This document shows positions 36,996 to 44,957 of a stretch of 64,000 nucleotides of DNA, in pieces; the first letter of the stretch is position 1, and every line of letters begins with the position of its first letter. The translations under genes were made by a program, and so were the position numbers. The notes beneath the pieces are model-generated. The model was not told where the DNA came from, made no database searches, and saw nothing but the letters and a program-made list of their open reading frames with translations. Source of the stretch: Paenibacillus vietnamensis (GTDB taxonomy: Bacteria > Bacillota > Bacilli > Paenibacillales > Paenibacillaceae). The stretch covers positions 992,001 to 1,056,000 of the forward strand of contig NZ_JAHMHW010000001.1 in the NCBI RefSeq assembly GCF_020169515.1. Direction: 5' to 3'.

Positions 36996-38135
36996 CTACT
37001 CCGCCAAGATGCGGAGAATCATATCCGAATTCAAACCGCCGGTGCCAAAATCCGATTCCAGGCACTTGGCGTCGCGCAAAAATCGCTCCATCCGAAATTC
37101 GCGCATATAGCCGGAGCCCCCGAATATTTGAACGGCTTCGATCCCGGCCGCTACCGCCGTTTCCGCCGCGTATTTTCTTGCCATAGCCGCCTCTTTGCCG
37201 CAGCTCTTTCCTTCATCCATCAGCCAAGCCGCCTGATAAGCAAGCAGCCTTGAGGCGTCGATCCGCGCCGACATATCGGCCAGCTTGAACGCAATGCCCT
37301 GCTGCCTTGCAATCGGCTTGCCGAACTGCTTACGCTCCTTCGCATACCCGGCTGCAGCCTCCAGCGCTCCCTGCGCAGCTCCGACAGCCATGGCGGCTGC
37401 GCTGATCTGTCCGATATCGGCGATTGCTTCAACCAATTCTTTTACATTGCTTTCATTTCCGATTTGTGCCAATCCCGTTGCCTCATATCCTCGTAAAATA
37501 AGCGGTGCGGTCGCGAACGAGCGCAAGCCCAGCTTCCGCTCCGGTTCGCCGACCTCGATCAGCGGCCCGGCGGTATCGACAAGAAAAAACTGGACGCCCG
37601 TTTTGCTCCTCCCGTCATGACCTTGCGCAGCCACAAGCATATAGTCGGCCTGCGGCGCATTCATGGCCGACGGCTGGGTGCCGATCAGCCGGTAGACCGT
37701 ACCTGACTGCAGCGACCGCAGGCAGGCGGCCGCACCGGTCTGTCCCGCATGTGCCGCATGGAGCGCGCAGCCGCCCAGCTTCGCACCGCCCGCGAGCTCC
37801 GGCAGCAGCATCCGCCGCAGCTCCTCGCCGCCGAAGCGCTGCAGCGGCCATACGCAGTAGGCCGTATGCGCCGCAAGCGCGGCAGCCGTCGACGAACATA
37901 CTCTTGCCAGCTCTTCGAGCACAATCGCGTAGGTTAACAGATCGCTGCCTGCTCCCCCGTACTTCTCGGAAACCGGAATTCCCGCCAGGCCAAGCTGCGC
38001 CAGCTGCGCGAACAGCTCCCTCCGGAACCGGCCCTCTTCGTCTCGGCTACCGGCCCCCGCCGCCACCGCTTGCTCCGCAAAATCCCGGACGACCTCGCGA
38101 GTCAGTTCCTGCTCCTCCGTTAATCCGAATTGCAT
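36996..38135 (-). CDS. divergent acyl-CoA dehydrogenase-like protein
   Basis: 379 residues with acyl-CoA dehydrogenase architecture ([15 protein letters not shown], GRxG-like helices, [42 protein letters not shown]). Two key sites are altered: the YEGTxE catalytic block reads SDFGTGG, so the usual Glu is Phe, and the middle-domain GTKxFITNA loop is only GTQPSAMNA. It may use a different base, as isovaleryl-type enzymes do, or have lost dehydrogenase activity. GAGGAGG precedes the ATG at 38135. First gene of the mmg operon, not part of B. subtilis mmg. Confidence 0.82.
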   Translation of the reverse strand: MQFGLTEEQELTREVVRDFAEQAVAAGAGSRDEEGRFRRELFAQLAQLGLAGIPVSEKYGGAGSDLLTYAIVLEELARVCSSTAAALAAHTAYCVWPLQRFGGEELRRMLLPELAGGAKLGGCALHAAHAGQTGAAACLRSLQSGTVYRLIGTQPSAMNAPQADYMLVAAQGHDGRSKTGVQFFLVDTAGPLIEVGEPERKLGLRSFATAPLILRGYEATGLAQIGNESNVKELVEAIADIGQISAAAMAVGAAQGALEAAAGYAKERKQFGKPIARQQGIAFKLADMSARIDASRLLAYQAAWLMDEGKSCGKEAAMARKYAAETAVAAGIEAVQIFGGSGYMREFRMERFLRDAKCLESDFGTGGLNSDMILRILAE

Positions 38136-38200
38136 GCCCCCTTCCTCCTCCCTCATGCCGAAGCTGTGGACAGCTTTCGACGAGTTCCGCGTTTATCCTA

Positions 38201-38208
38201 AGTATATG
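38201..38208 (-). promoter_or_regulatory. candidate sigma-E -10 element of the mmg operon
   Basis: CATATACT on the minus strand matches the sigma-E -10 consensus CATACAnT at six of the seven fixed positions and lies 66 bases before the first gene. A weak ATA -35 core lies about 19 bases upstream. B. subtilis mmg is mother-cell sigma-E dependent, which motivated the search; the -35 support here is poor. Confidence 0.3.
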
Positions 38209-38274
38209 AACGCGATAAGATGAAAAGTATTGATTCTAAAAATCAATATCCGGACATAACGAACAAGCCCCTTC

Positions 38275-38299
38275 CGGCGGAAGGGGCTTGCTGCAGACC
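38275..38299 (-). terminator. terminator of the YcgR/YcgQ-like pair
   Basis: Eleven-base arms AAGCCCCTTCC / GGAAGGGGCTT with a three-base loop, followed on the minus strand by a loose T-rich tract. It ends the two-gene operon and insulates the mmg promoter. Confidence 0.8.
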
Positions 38300-38312
38300 T
38301 TGTTTTAGACGG

Positions 38313-39257
38313 TCAGGATGTCCGGTATACGTAAGGATCCTTCGGTTCTTTAATCGGATTCCATCCGCTAACCTTCAGTACGGGAATCTTTTGCTTGAAC
38401 GGCTGGTAGTACTCCCAATCCAGCTTGCCGCTCACATGCACCCAATCGTCGTCCTCTACTTTGGTACCCTTCGGAAATTCCACAAGCATCCCGAAGACGC
38501 CGGAATCAGCGACGCAATGAATGAAGCCGAAACGAAAAACAAAATAGTGGCTGTCATCCACCTGCTGGCCTTTAAAGGCAAAGCCGTCGAAGGCAATCGT
38601 TTTCCCAAAAAAAGCGTCCAGATTTTGATAAATGACCTCCATTCCCTTCAAATAATTGGCATCCGTCAAGGTGACCGAGCCAAGCGATGCAAACTCGGCC
38701 AGCTCTTTGTGATTCAGTTCCTCATAAACGTCCTTTTGGTAGAAAATGCTCGTATCCGGCTTTAGAAACTGGTACGACGGGTTGTCCTGTATATCCTGTT
38801 CAAATCCGGGTATCGAAAACCCTTTTGCCTTCACAAAACTGGAATCGAGAGCATGCGCGGGCAGAAAGAGCCCCGTTACGATCGGAATGAATAAGATGAA
38901 GCAGCCGACAAAACGTTTGAGCTTCGTCTCATTGCCGTGCGAGTGCCCGCAATCGTGACCATGATCATCGACGCGACGTTTATGCTCATCAATGTGACAA
39001 TGATCATCATGCCGGCATGCCTCATGGTGATCGTGACTATGCTCCGGCATAGCTTCACCCGCTGCCTGCTTCTTCTCTTCCGCTCTCTGCCGCTTAGAAA
39101 CACGAATAAACTCGAATATGCTGAGAAGTCCCATCATCACAACGGCGCTTATCGATAAATAGGCGTATTTCATATTAATGTATTTATTGATCTCGCCCGT
39201 GTAATGAAGCATAAAAAACATGAAGGAAAATCCGAACAAAATAACGAAACGAATCAT
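38313..39257 (-). CDS. TIGR03943 family putative permease subunit (YcgQ-like)
   Basis: 314 residues: two N-terminal helices (about 2-20 and 29-49), a His-rich cytoplasmic or linker segment near residues 70-108 (HSHDHHE, CHIDEHK, DCGHSHG), a third helix (VGCFILFIPIVTGLFLPA), then an extracytoplasmic domain with HYFVFRFGFIHC. The His/Cys cluster suggests a transition metal, probably zinc. Family proteins always pair with a COG0701-type permease, encoded by the overlapping upstream gene. Substrate unknown. Confidence 0.82.
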   Translation of the reverse strand: MIRFVILFGFSFMFFMLHYTGEINKYINMKYAYLSISAVVMMGLLSIFEFIRVSKRQRAEEKKQAAGEAMPEHSHDHHEACRHDDHCHIDEHKRRVDDHGHDCGHSHGNETKLKRFVGCFILFIPIVTGLFLPAHALDSSFVKAKGFSIPGFEQDIQDNPSYQFLKPDTSIFYQKDVYEELNHKELAEFASLGSVTLTDANYLKGMEVIYQNLDAFFGKTIAFDGFAFKGQQVDDSHYFVFRFGFIHCVADSGVFGMLVEFPKGTKVEDDDWVHVSGKLDWEYYQPFKQKIPVLKVSGWNPIKEPKDPYVYRTS

Positions 39258-40162
39258 CCAAACAGCCTCCCTGCAATCAGCGATCCGCCTAGGGTAAACA
39301 CCGTCACAAGCGCAATGAGCGCCAATACAAATTTCGTACGGTACACGCCAAGCAGCATCAGCGTATTTTTAATGTCAATCATCGGTCCGAAAACTAGAAA
39401 AGCGGATAAGGAGCCGAGCGTAAAGGTGCTGCGGAACGATGCGGCAATGAATGCATCCGCTTCCGAGCATAGTGAAATGAGGAAAGCCAAAGCGATCATC
39501 ACAAGCGAAGCCGTCACCGGATTGCCGCCAAGCTGCAGCAAGTAGGAGGTCGGCACAAACGTCTGCATGCAGGCTGCGATAAGAGCACCGAGCACCAAAT
39601 ATTTTCCTACCGAAAAAAACTCCTCTACCGCATGCGCGATCACATCGTATAACCGTTTCATGACCGGAATCGACGGCTCGCGGTACTCCGCGCCTTCCTG
39701 AACGGCTGCCGCAACCGGGGCAAGCGGATAGCGGAAAGGCAGCTCCTTGAACAGCAGGGACAGGCTGAGCGAAACCGATAACGCCACTGCGAAAGCCAGT
39801 CCGGCCCGGATACCGACCATCGTCCAGTCGTTGCCAAAGGCGATATAGGTTGAGAAGAGAACGATCGGATTTACGATCGGTCCCGTCAGCATAAAGGCAA
39901 TCCCGGCATGCAGCGGCATCCCTTTGCTTATTAGCCGTCTTGTAATCGGCACAATTCCGCACTCGCAGGAAGGGAAGAACAGGCCGATACCGCAGCCGAA
40001 TAATGCCGCGAGCACCCGGTTTTTCGGCATGATCCGCGCAATCCATCTCTCCTTTACGAAAGCCTGAATAAAGCCTGAAATAAGCACGCCGATCAGTACG
40101 AACGGGATAGCCTCCATCACCATACTGATAAAAATCGTGTTCAATTGATAAAGTGTCGTCAC
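39254..40162 (-). CDS. COG0701-type permease (YcgR-like, DUF318)
   Basis: 302 residues, about eight helices. Family signatures are ALFGCGIGLFFPSCECGIVPI (here the FPSCECG motif with two cysteines near 70) and LCSEADAFIAASF. The GTG start is preceded by GGAGA. Overlap of four bases with the partner gene argues for a complex. Earlier work on related pairs links some to zinc or redox stress in Firmicutes and actinobacteria, but the transported species is not established. Confidence 0.83.
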   Translation of the reverse strand: MTTLYQLNTIFISMVMEAIPFVLIGVLISGFIQAFVKERWIARIMPKNRVLAALFGCGIGLFFPSCECGIVPITRRLISKGMPLHAGIAFMLTGPIVNPIVLFSTYIAFGNDWTMVGIRAGLAFAVALSVSLSLSLLFKELPFRYPLAPVAAAVQEGAEYREPSIPVMKRLYDVIAHAVEEFFSVGKYLVLGALIAACMQTFVPTSYLLQLGGNPVTASLVMIALAFLISLCSEADAFIAASFRSTFTLGSLSAFLVFGPMIDIKNTLMLLGVYRTKFVLALIALVTVFTLGGSLIAGRLFG

Positions 40163-40186
40163 GCCGTTTCATCTCCGATTCTGCTA

Positions 40187-40214
40187 ATAAAATCGCTAAT
40201 CATTACTATAGCGC
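40187..40214 (-). promoter_or_regulatory. Zur/Fur-like palindrome upstream of the permease pair
   Basis: A near-palindrome with core TAATCATTA (40197-40205) lies about 40 bases before the permease start. The core equals the centre of the Bacillus Zur box (TAATNATTA), but the outer arms match on one side only. Together with the His-rich partner protein it suggests zinc control. Confidence 0.3.
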
Positions 40215-40236
40215 TTTCTCAGCACTGTATAAAGTG

Positions 40237-40269
40237 AAAAAAAAAGAGCCCGCTCCCGGCAGACTCTTT
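40237..40269 (-). terminator. terminator of the nasBC operon
   Basis: Arms AAAGAGTC / GGCTCTTT (minus strand, one G-T pair) are followed by nine T residues, 30 bases past the nasC stop. Confidence 0.75.
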
Positions 40270-40299
40270 CCATACTTATAGATAACTGCGGCGACAGAG

Positions 40300-42426
40300 T
40301 CAGCGAATCGGCTTAATCGAAACCGTCGAGGTTTTGAAGCCCGGCATTTTGCAATTCGGGTCCAGCTCCGGACTTGTTGCTTTATTAACGTTCTGGACGC
40401 CGCCCCAATGCATAGGCACAAAGACGGTATCTTCTTTGATCTGGGCCGAAATGCGGCTCCGGACGCTGAAGCTTCCCCTCCGGGACCGGACTTCGACTTT
40501 GTCCCCTTCTTCGATTTTATATTTTTTGGCGGTCCGTGGGTGCAGCTCCACGAAATTGTCGACGCTCCTGGCAGCCAAGGAGGGACTCCTCCGTGTTTGC
40601 ACACCGGTCAAATAATGCGACAGCACGCGCCCGTTCGTCAGCGTGAGCGGGAATTCCGCATCCGGCACCTCCTGCGGCTGTCTGCTCGGTACGGGGATGA
40701 AAATTGCCCTGCCGTCCGGATGTGCGAACGATTCGGTAAACAGCAAGCCGTTTGGCTCCTGCTCCTCCGTTGACGGGCATGGCCAGTAGACGCCTCCCTC
40801 GCGCCGCAGCCTGTCGTAGGTAATACCGTAATAATCGGCCACTCCTCCGCGGCTTGCCACCCGAAGCTCATTAAAAATTTCCTCAGCGGAGTGATAAGTG
40901 AAGTATTGCTTTCTGCCCAGCATCTCGGCGAGCTCGCACAATATCTTCCAGTCATGTCTCGCTTCGCCAGGCGCCGGAATCGTCGATTCCCGCAGCAGCA
41001 CGCGTCCCTCCAGATTGGTCAGCGTACCGTCGTTTTCCAGGTAGGCGGTAACCGGCAGCACGACGTCCGCCATGCGCGCCGTTTCCGACAGAAACATATC
41101 CGCCACGGCCAAAAACCCGATATTTTGCAAGCCTTTCTCAACCAAATCCGCATTCGGATTGGAAACGACCGGATTGGAGCCCATCACGAACAGCGATCGG
41201 ATCGTGCCGTCATGCACCAGCTCCATCATCTCGTAGGCGGATACTCCTTTTCGCGGAATTTCCGCCGGCTCCACTCCCCACACTTTCGCGATGTATTCGC
41301 GGTCGCGGTCATCCTCGATCGAGCGGTAGCCCGGCAGCTGGTCGCTCTTCTGACCGTGCTCCCTGCCGCCTTGCCCGTTGCCTTGTCCGGTTACGGCGCC
41401 GTAGCCGCAGCCCGGCTTGCCGACTTTTCCGGTCGCCAGCACGATATTGAGGAAGTTGCGAACCGCGACATGACCGTCCGTTTGCTGCTCGACGCCCCGC
41501 GCCGTGAACAAAATTCCCGTACTCGCCTTGCCGAATTCGACCGCTGCCTTATGGATCAGCGATGGATCAAGGCCGGTTAACTCCGCGATTCCGTCCAAAT
41601 CGACGGTTTCCAAATGACGCTTCAGCTCATCGAAGCCATTCGTGCGGCCAGCGATAAACGACTGATCCATCAGCCCCTCGTTTTGCAGCACCTTCAGCAT
41701 GCCGTTCGCCAACGCGGCGTCCGTTCCCGGCCGGATTTGCAGATGGATGTCCGCCATTTCCGCCGTCGCCGTCACTCTCGGATCGATGACGATGATCGTC
41801 GCTCCGTTTTCTTTTGCCTTCGTAAAATAAGGCATCAGCGTCGGCTGGCATTCGGCAATGTTCGTTCCGGCCAATATAATGCAGCGGGCAAGCGGAATAT
41901 CGGATAATCGGCACGTAAGCCCGCGGTCGATGCCGAACGTTTTGTTGCCTGCGGAAGCAGCGGCGGACATGCAGAACCGGCCATTGTAATCGATATATTT
42001 GGTACCGAGGCCGATGCGCGCGAATTTCCCGAGCAGATAAGCCGATTCGTTCGTGAGCGAACCGCCGCCGTACAAACCGATGGCGTCCGGGCCGTACTGC
42101 TTGCTGACCGTTTCGAAATTGTCGCGGATCAGCGTAAGGGCTTCCTCCCAGGTGGCGGGACTCAGCTTGCCGTTTTTCCGCACGAGCGGCTGCAGGATGC
42201 GGTCGCCGCTCATGACATGCTGATGCGCGTTCATCCCCTTCACGCATAAACGCCCTTCCGAAGCCGCGTTCGGAATGCCCTCGATTTTGTAGGTTTTGCG
42301 CTGCGTGCCCGGCAGCGGCTCATTTGCCGTAATACGAATCTTGCACTGCACACTGCAAAACGGGCACTGCGTATCCGCATGAAATCCCGGCTCCAGCGTA
42401 AGCGGAGAGCTTATCGTTTGCTGCAT
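40300..42426 (-). CDS. nasC: assimilatory nitrate reductase catalytic subunit (NasC)
   Basis: 708 residues, length of B. subtilis NasC. N-terminal [4Fe-4S] motif Cys21-x2-Cys24-x3-Cys28...Cys61, the molybdenum-ligand Cys in YNGRFCMSAA, MGD-binding segments (GTNIAECQPTLMPYF, VMGSNPVVSNPN) and the C-terminal molybdopterin domain. Reduces nitrate to nitrite in the cytoplasm; no Tat signal. The start overlaps nasB by 16 bases. NasB should pass electrons to it. No nitrite reductase (nasDE) follows in this window. Confidence 0.9.
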   Translation of the reverse strand: MQQTISSPLTLEPGFHADTQCPFCSVQCKIRITANEPLPGTQRKTYKIEGIPNAASEGRLCVKGMNAHQHVMSGDRILQPLVRKNGKLSPATWEEALTLIRDNFETVSKQYGPDAIGLYGGGSLTNESAYLLGKFARIGLGTKYIDYNGRFCMSAAASAGNKTFGIDRGLTCRLSDIPLARCIILAGTNIAECQPTLMPYFTKAKENGATIIVIDPRVTATAEMADIHLQIRPGTDAALANGMLKVLQNEGLMDQSFIAGRTNGFDELKRHLETVDLDGIAELTGLDPSLIHKAAVEFGKASTGILFTARGVEQQTDGHVAVRNFLNIVLATGKVGKPGCGYGAVTGQGNGQGGREHGQKSDQLPGYRSIEDDRDREYIAKVWGVEPAEIPRKGVSAYEMMELVHDGTIRSLFVMGSNPVVSNPNADLVEKGLQNIGFLAVADMFLSETARMADVVLPVTAYLENDGTLTNLEGRVLLRESTIPAPGEARHDWKILCELAEMLGRKQYFTYHSAEEIFNELRVASRGGVADYYGITYDRLRREGGVYWPCPSTEEQEPNGLLFTESFAHPDGRAIFIPVPSRQPQEVPDAEFPLTLTNGRVLSHYLTGVQTRRSPSLAARSVDNFVELHPRTAKKYKIEEGDKVEVRSRRGSFSVRSRISAQIKEDTVFVPMHWGGVQNVNKATSPELDPNCKMPGFKTSTVSIKPIR

Positions 42427-44561
42427 ATGCGTTCACCGAACCTTTCTTCGCTTGCTGCTGCCGCTTCCACGACCCTGATTCGACCGGTCAGCTCTTTGCG
42501 GTATCCGGAATCGAACAGCATTTCTCTGATTTCTATAATCCCTTCCTTTTCCATCCATTTCCACATCGGCTCGCCGTAATCCGCCCGTTCCCGGTACAGC
42601 TGCAGGCAGGCCGCCGACAGCTCCAGCGCCTCTTCGTCGGATTCCGCAATGCCGATCAGCTGGCCTTGCTTCACCGGATTTTCCGCATGGCCGGCCGCAT
42701 AAACCTCCCAGCCGGCAGGAGCTCCCGTAATGCCGATGTCATGCACCAAAACGCCGGCCGGATTGTGCAGTCCGGAAGTGACGACAGCCCGCATTGGTAC
42801 GGGAAAGGTTAAGCTTTCTCCCACATGATACAGCTCCGTACCGAGCGACTGGGAATCGTAACCCTCTTTCCGTTCATGCTCGTCATTGGCGACAATGCCG
42901 ACAGACAAGCCGGTAGGGGATGCGCCGCGGCCAGAGGCAGCGGCTGCCGCCGGATTTGCCGGCTGCCAGAGCGAAAGGTAATATTCCATCGACGGTCCGC
43001 ATTCGTCACAACCGGATTTGCTGCGCCAGCCGAGAGCGAGCATCGCTTCTTCCTTGTGGGCAAAATCGCCCTCCGCAACTGCCGCTTTCAATTGTTCATG
43101 GCTCAAATCGGTACATCCGCATATCGGCGGTGCCGATGCAAGCATCGCGTCCTTGCCGTGCTTCAGCGCATATTTCACGATCGCCGCTACCATCGGCTTG
43201 CAGCCGCCGCAGGAGCTTGACGCCTTCGTGCGGTCCCGCACCTGGTCGCATGTCTCCAAGCCGTCCTCGAGGACCGCGCACATAATTTGGGATTTGTTAA
43301 CCGCGTTGCAGGCGCATACCGTTTCGCGGTCCGGCATCGCTGCGACCAGCTCGCTTTGGTCCTGGCTGTCGGACGAGCCGGAGGCGCTTGCCAGCGCGGA
43401 AATCGGAGCCTGCCGCTTCACGAGATTCAGGAGCGAGGTGCCCTCCGTCGTATCGCCGAACAGAATCGCACCGCTGACGATACCGTTTTTCATCGTCACT
43501 TTTTTGTAAGTGCCGCGAATGCCGTCGTAAGTTTGCAAAGCCGTATCGGCATCATTCTCGTTAATTTCGCCTACCGAAAATACCTCAACGCCGGAAACCT
43601 TCAGCTGCGCATAAGGTACGGAGCCCGTATACGGAGCGGTCTCCTCTTCGCATAGCGTTTTTGCAAGCACCTTGCCTTGCTCGTACAGCGGCGCAACAAG
43701 ACCGTAGGCGATACCGCGGTGCTCTGCGCATTCTCCAACCGCAAAAATGTTCGGCACGCTCGTGCGCATATAGTCGTCTACGACAATCGCCCGGTTCGTG
43801 TCGATGCCGCTGCCGCGTGCAAGCTCGATATTCGGCCTGATTCCGACCGAAACGACGATCAAATCGGCTTCCAGCGCCGCTCCGTTCGAGAAGCGAATGC
43901 CCTTCGCCCGGGTTAAGCCGGTAATGCTCTCCGTATCCTTGCTGAGCCAAAAGCGCATGCCTTGACCTTCCAGCTCCTTGCGCAGAAGCTCGGCCGACAT
44001 CCGGTCCAGCTGCCGGTTCATCAGGTAAGGCGCATTATGGACGACGTCCGTCTCCATCCCCAAATTAAGCAGGCCTCTCGCCGCTTCCAGCCCGAGCAGG
44101 CCGCCGCCGATGACGGCGGCTTTCCGGTATTTTTTCGCATAAGTTATCATCGTATTGCAATCGTCAATATTGCGGAACGCGATGACGCCCGGCTTGTTAA
44201 TGCCGGCGATCGGCGGAATAAAGGCCGAGGAGCCCGTCGCAATAATCAAATAATCGTAATCGGCGCGCAAGCCGGACTGCGTCTCGACATATCCCGCCTC
44301 CTTCTGAATGCGGACGACGGTTTCTCCCGTGAACAGCCTGATTCCTCTATCTTCATACCAGGCATAATCGTTAATCGTAATTTCATCGATTGCAGAATCG
44401 CCCTGCAGCACCTTGGACAGCATAATGCGGTTGTAATTGGGACGCGGCTCGCTGCCAAAAATCGTAATTTGGAATCTGTCCGGAGCCAGGTTGCAGATTT
44501 CTTCTACACATTTGACGCCTGCCATGCCATTGCCGATAACGACCAATTTTTTTCTATTCAT
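42411..44561 (-). CDS. nasB: nitrate reductase electron-transfer subunit (NasB)
   Basis: 716 residues. N-terminal NAD(P)H/FAD domain (VIGNGMAGVKCVEEI; AVIGGGLLGLEAARGL near 149) as in NirB, then two BFD-like [2Fe-2S] domains (CACNAVNKSQIMC...CGGCKP and CGCTDL...CDECGP), then a ~170-residue C-terminal part resembling the first half of a sulfite/nitrite reductase ferredoxin-like domain. The sirohaem-binding cysteines of NirB/NasD are absent, which marks it as NasB rather than nitrite reductase. First gene of the operon, behind a 5' leader with ANTAR-type RNA hairpins and TnrA box. Confidence 0.85.
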   Translation of the reverse strand: MNRKKLVVIGNGMAGVKCVEEICNLAPDRFQITIFGSEPRPNYNRIMLSKVLQGDSAIDEITINDYAWYEDRGIRLFTGETVVRIQKEAGYVETQSGLRADYDYLIIATGSSAFIPPIAGINKPGVIAFRNIDDCNTMITYAKKYRKAAVIGGGLLGLEAARGLLNLGMETDVVHNAPYLMNRQLDRMSAELLRKELEGQGMRFWLSKDTESITGLTRAKGIRFSNGAALEADLIVVSVGIRPNIELARGSGIDTNRAIVVDDYMRTSVPNIFAVGECAEHRGIAYGLVAPLYEQGKVLAKTLCEEETAPYTGSVPYAQLKVSGVEVFSVGEINENDADTALQTYDGIRGTYKKVTMKNGIVSGAILFGDTTEGTSLLNLVKRQAPISALASASGSSDSQDQSELVAAMPDRETVCACNAVNKSQIMCAVLEDGLETCDQVRDRTKASSSCGGCKPMVAAIVKYALKHGKDAMLASAPPICGCTDLSHEQLKAAVAEGDFAHKEEAMLALGWRSKSGCDECGPSMEYYLSLWQPANPAAAAASGRGASPTGLSVGIVANDEHERKEGYDSQSLGTELYHVGESLTFPVPMRAVVTSGLHNPAGVLVHDIGITGAPAGWEVYAAGHAENPVKQGQLIGIAESDEEALELSAACLQLYRERADYGEPMWKWMEKEGIIEIREMLFDSGYRKELTGRIRVVEAAAASEERFGERICSKR

Positions 44562-44604
44562 ATAGGTTCACATCCACTCATGAGAATCAGATCTGGATCG
44601 TAAG

Positions 44605-44637
44605 CATAAAGAACCCTTCCCCGCAGCCGGGAAAGGG
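44605..44637 (-). terminator. leader terminator of nasBC
   Basis: On the minus strand CCCTTTCCC pairs with GGGGAAGGG (one T-G wobble) to form a 9-10 bp stem and is followed by TTCTTTAT. It lies between promoter and nasB, so it can only act as an attenuator. Its 5' arm overlaps the 3' arm of the second ANTAR hairpin (44635-44638), so the two structures exclude each other. Confidence 0.75.
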
Positions 44638-44677
44638 CGTCGTTGCCCGGTGGAATGCGCACGCCACTGTGCGTCAT
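44635..44677 (-). ncRNA. ANTAR-type two-hairpin leader RNA of nasBC
   Basis: P1 (44655-44677): stem CGCAC/GTGCG extended by ATG/CAT past one bulged A, hexaloop AGTGGC. P2 (44635-44648): stem GGGC/GCCC, hexaloop AACGAC. Both loops have A at position 1 and G at position 4, the consensus for RNA bound by ANTAR domains (EutV, NasR). A six-base linker joins them. Protein binding would stabilise P2 and prevent the following terminator. The ANTAR protein is not in this window. Confidence 0.8.
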
Positions 44678-44712
44678 TTCTATAATGTAAGATTAGTGCA
44701 TGCCGATAGTTA

Positions 44713-44729
44713 TGTCAATATATCTAACA
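44713..44729 (-). promoter_or_regulatory. TnrA box of nasBC
   Basis: TGTCAATATATCTAACA fits the TnrA consensus TGTNA-N7-TNACA perfectly. On the minus strand the end of the box is also a TTGACA -35-like hexamer; -10 candidates are CATTAT (44682-44687) or TAATCT (44690-44695). With a start site near 44675 the box is centred near -46 to -50, as for TnrA-activated promoters. Confidence 0.75.
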
Positions 44730-44767
44730 AAAGAATTCGATAAAAAGGCGTCTAAATCCCAAAATTG

Positions 44768-44808
44768 TGTCAGGTATATTGACGTTAACATTACGCCGAA
44801 TCTATAAA
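44768..44808 (+). promoter_or_regulatory. TnrA-like box and promoter of the relic transporter
   Basis: TGTCAGGTATATTGACG (44768-44784) matches the TnrA consensus except for the last base. It ends in TTGACG (44779-44784), 18 bases before TATAAA (44803-44808), a plausible sigma-A promoter reading rightward toward the second ANTAR leader. Confidence 0.55.
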
Positions 44809-44851
44809 CGGTTTGGGATCACAGCATGGCGATCCATCATACACAAAAAAA

Positions 44852-44889
44852 CGGCGCACAAAGCCGTGCAGCCGATGGCAACGAGGCCG
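44852..44889 (+). ncRNA. ANTAR-type two-hairpin leader RNA of the relic transporter
   Basis: P1 (44852-44874): stem CGGC-GCAC/GTGC-A-GCCG with one bulged A and hexaloop AAAGCC. P2 (44876-44889): stem GGC/GCC plus a T-G pair, hexaloop AACGAG. Both have A1 and G4. P2 shares the GGCAACGA-GCC block with the nasB leader. The 3' arm of P2 is part of the following terminator stem. Confidence 0.75.
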
Positions 44890-44929
44890 CAGCCCTATCC
44901 AGATTGATGGACGGATTGCGGCCTTTTTT
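44885..44929 (+). terminator. leader terminator of the relic transporter
   Basis: GGCCGCA (44885-44891) pairs with TGCGGCC (44917-44923), with an inner TCCA/TGGA stem, followed by six T residues. It precedes the relic ATG by about 30 bases and overlaps ANTAR hairpin P2. Confidence 0.8.
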
Positions 44930-44957
44930 AGTATGGGACAGAGTCAAAAAAGGAGAG

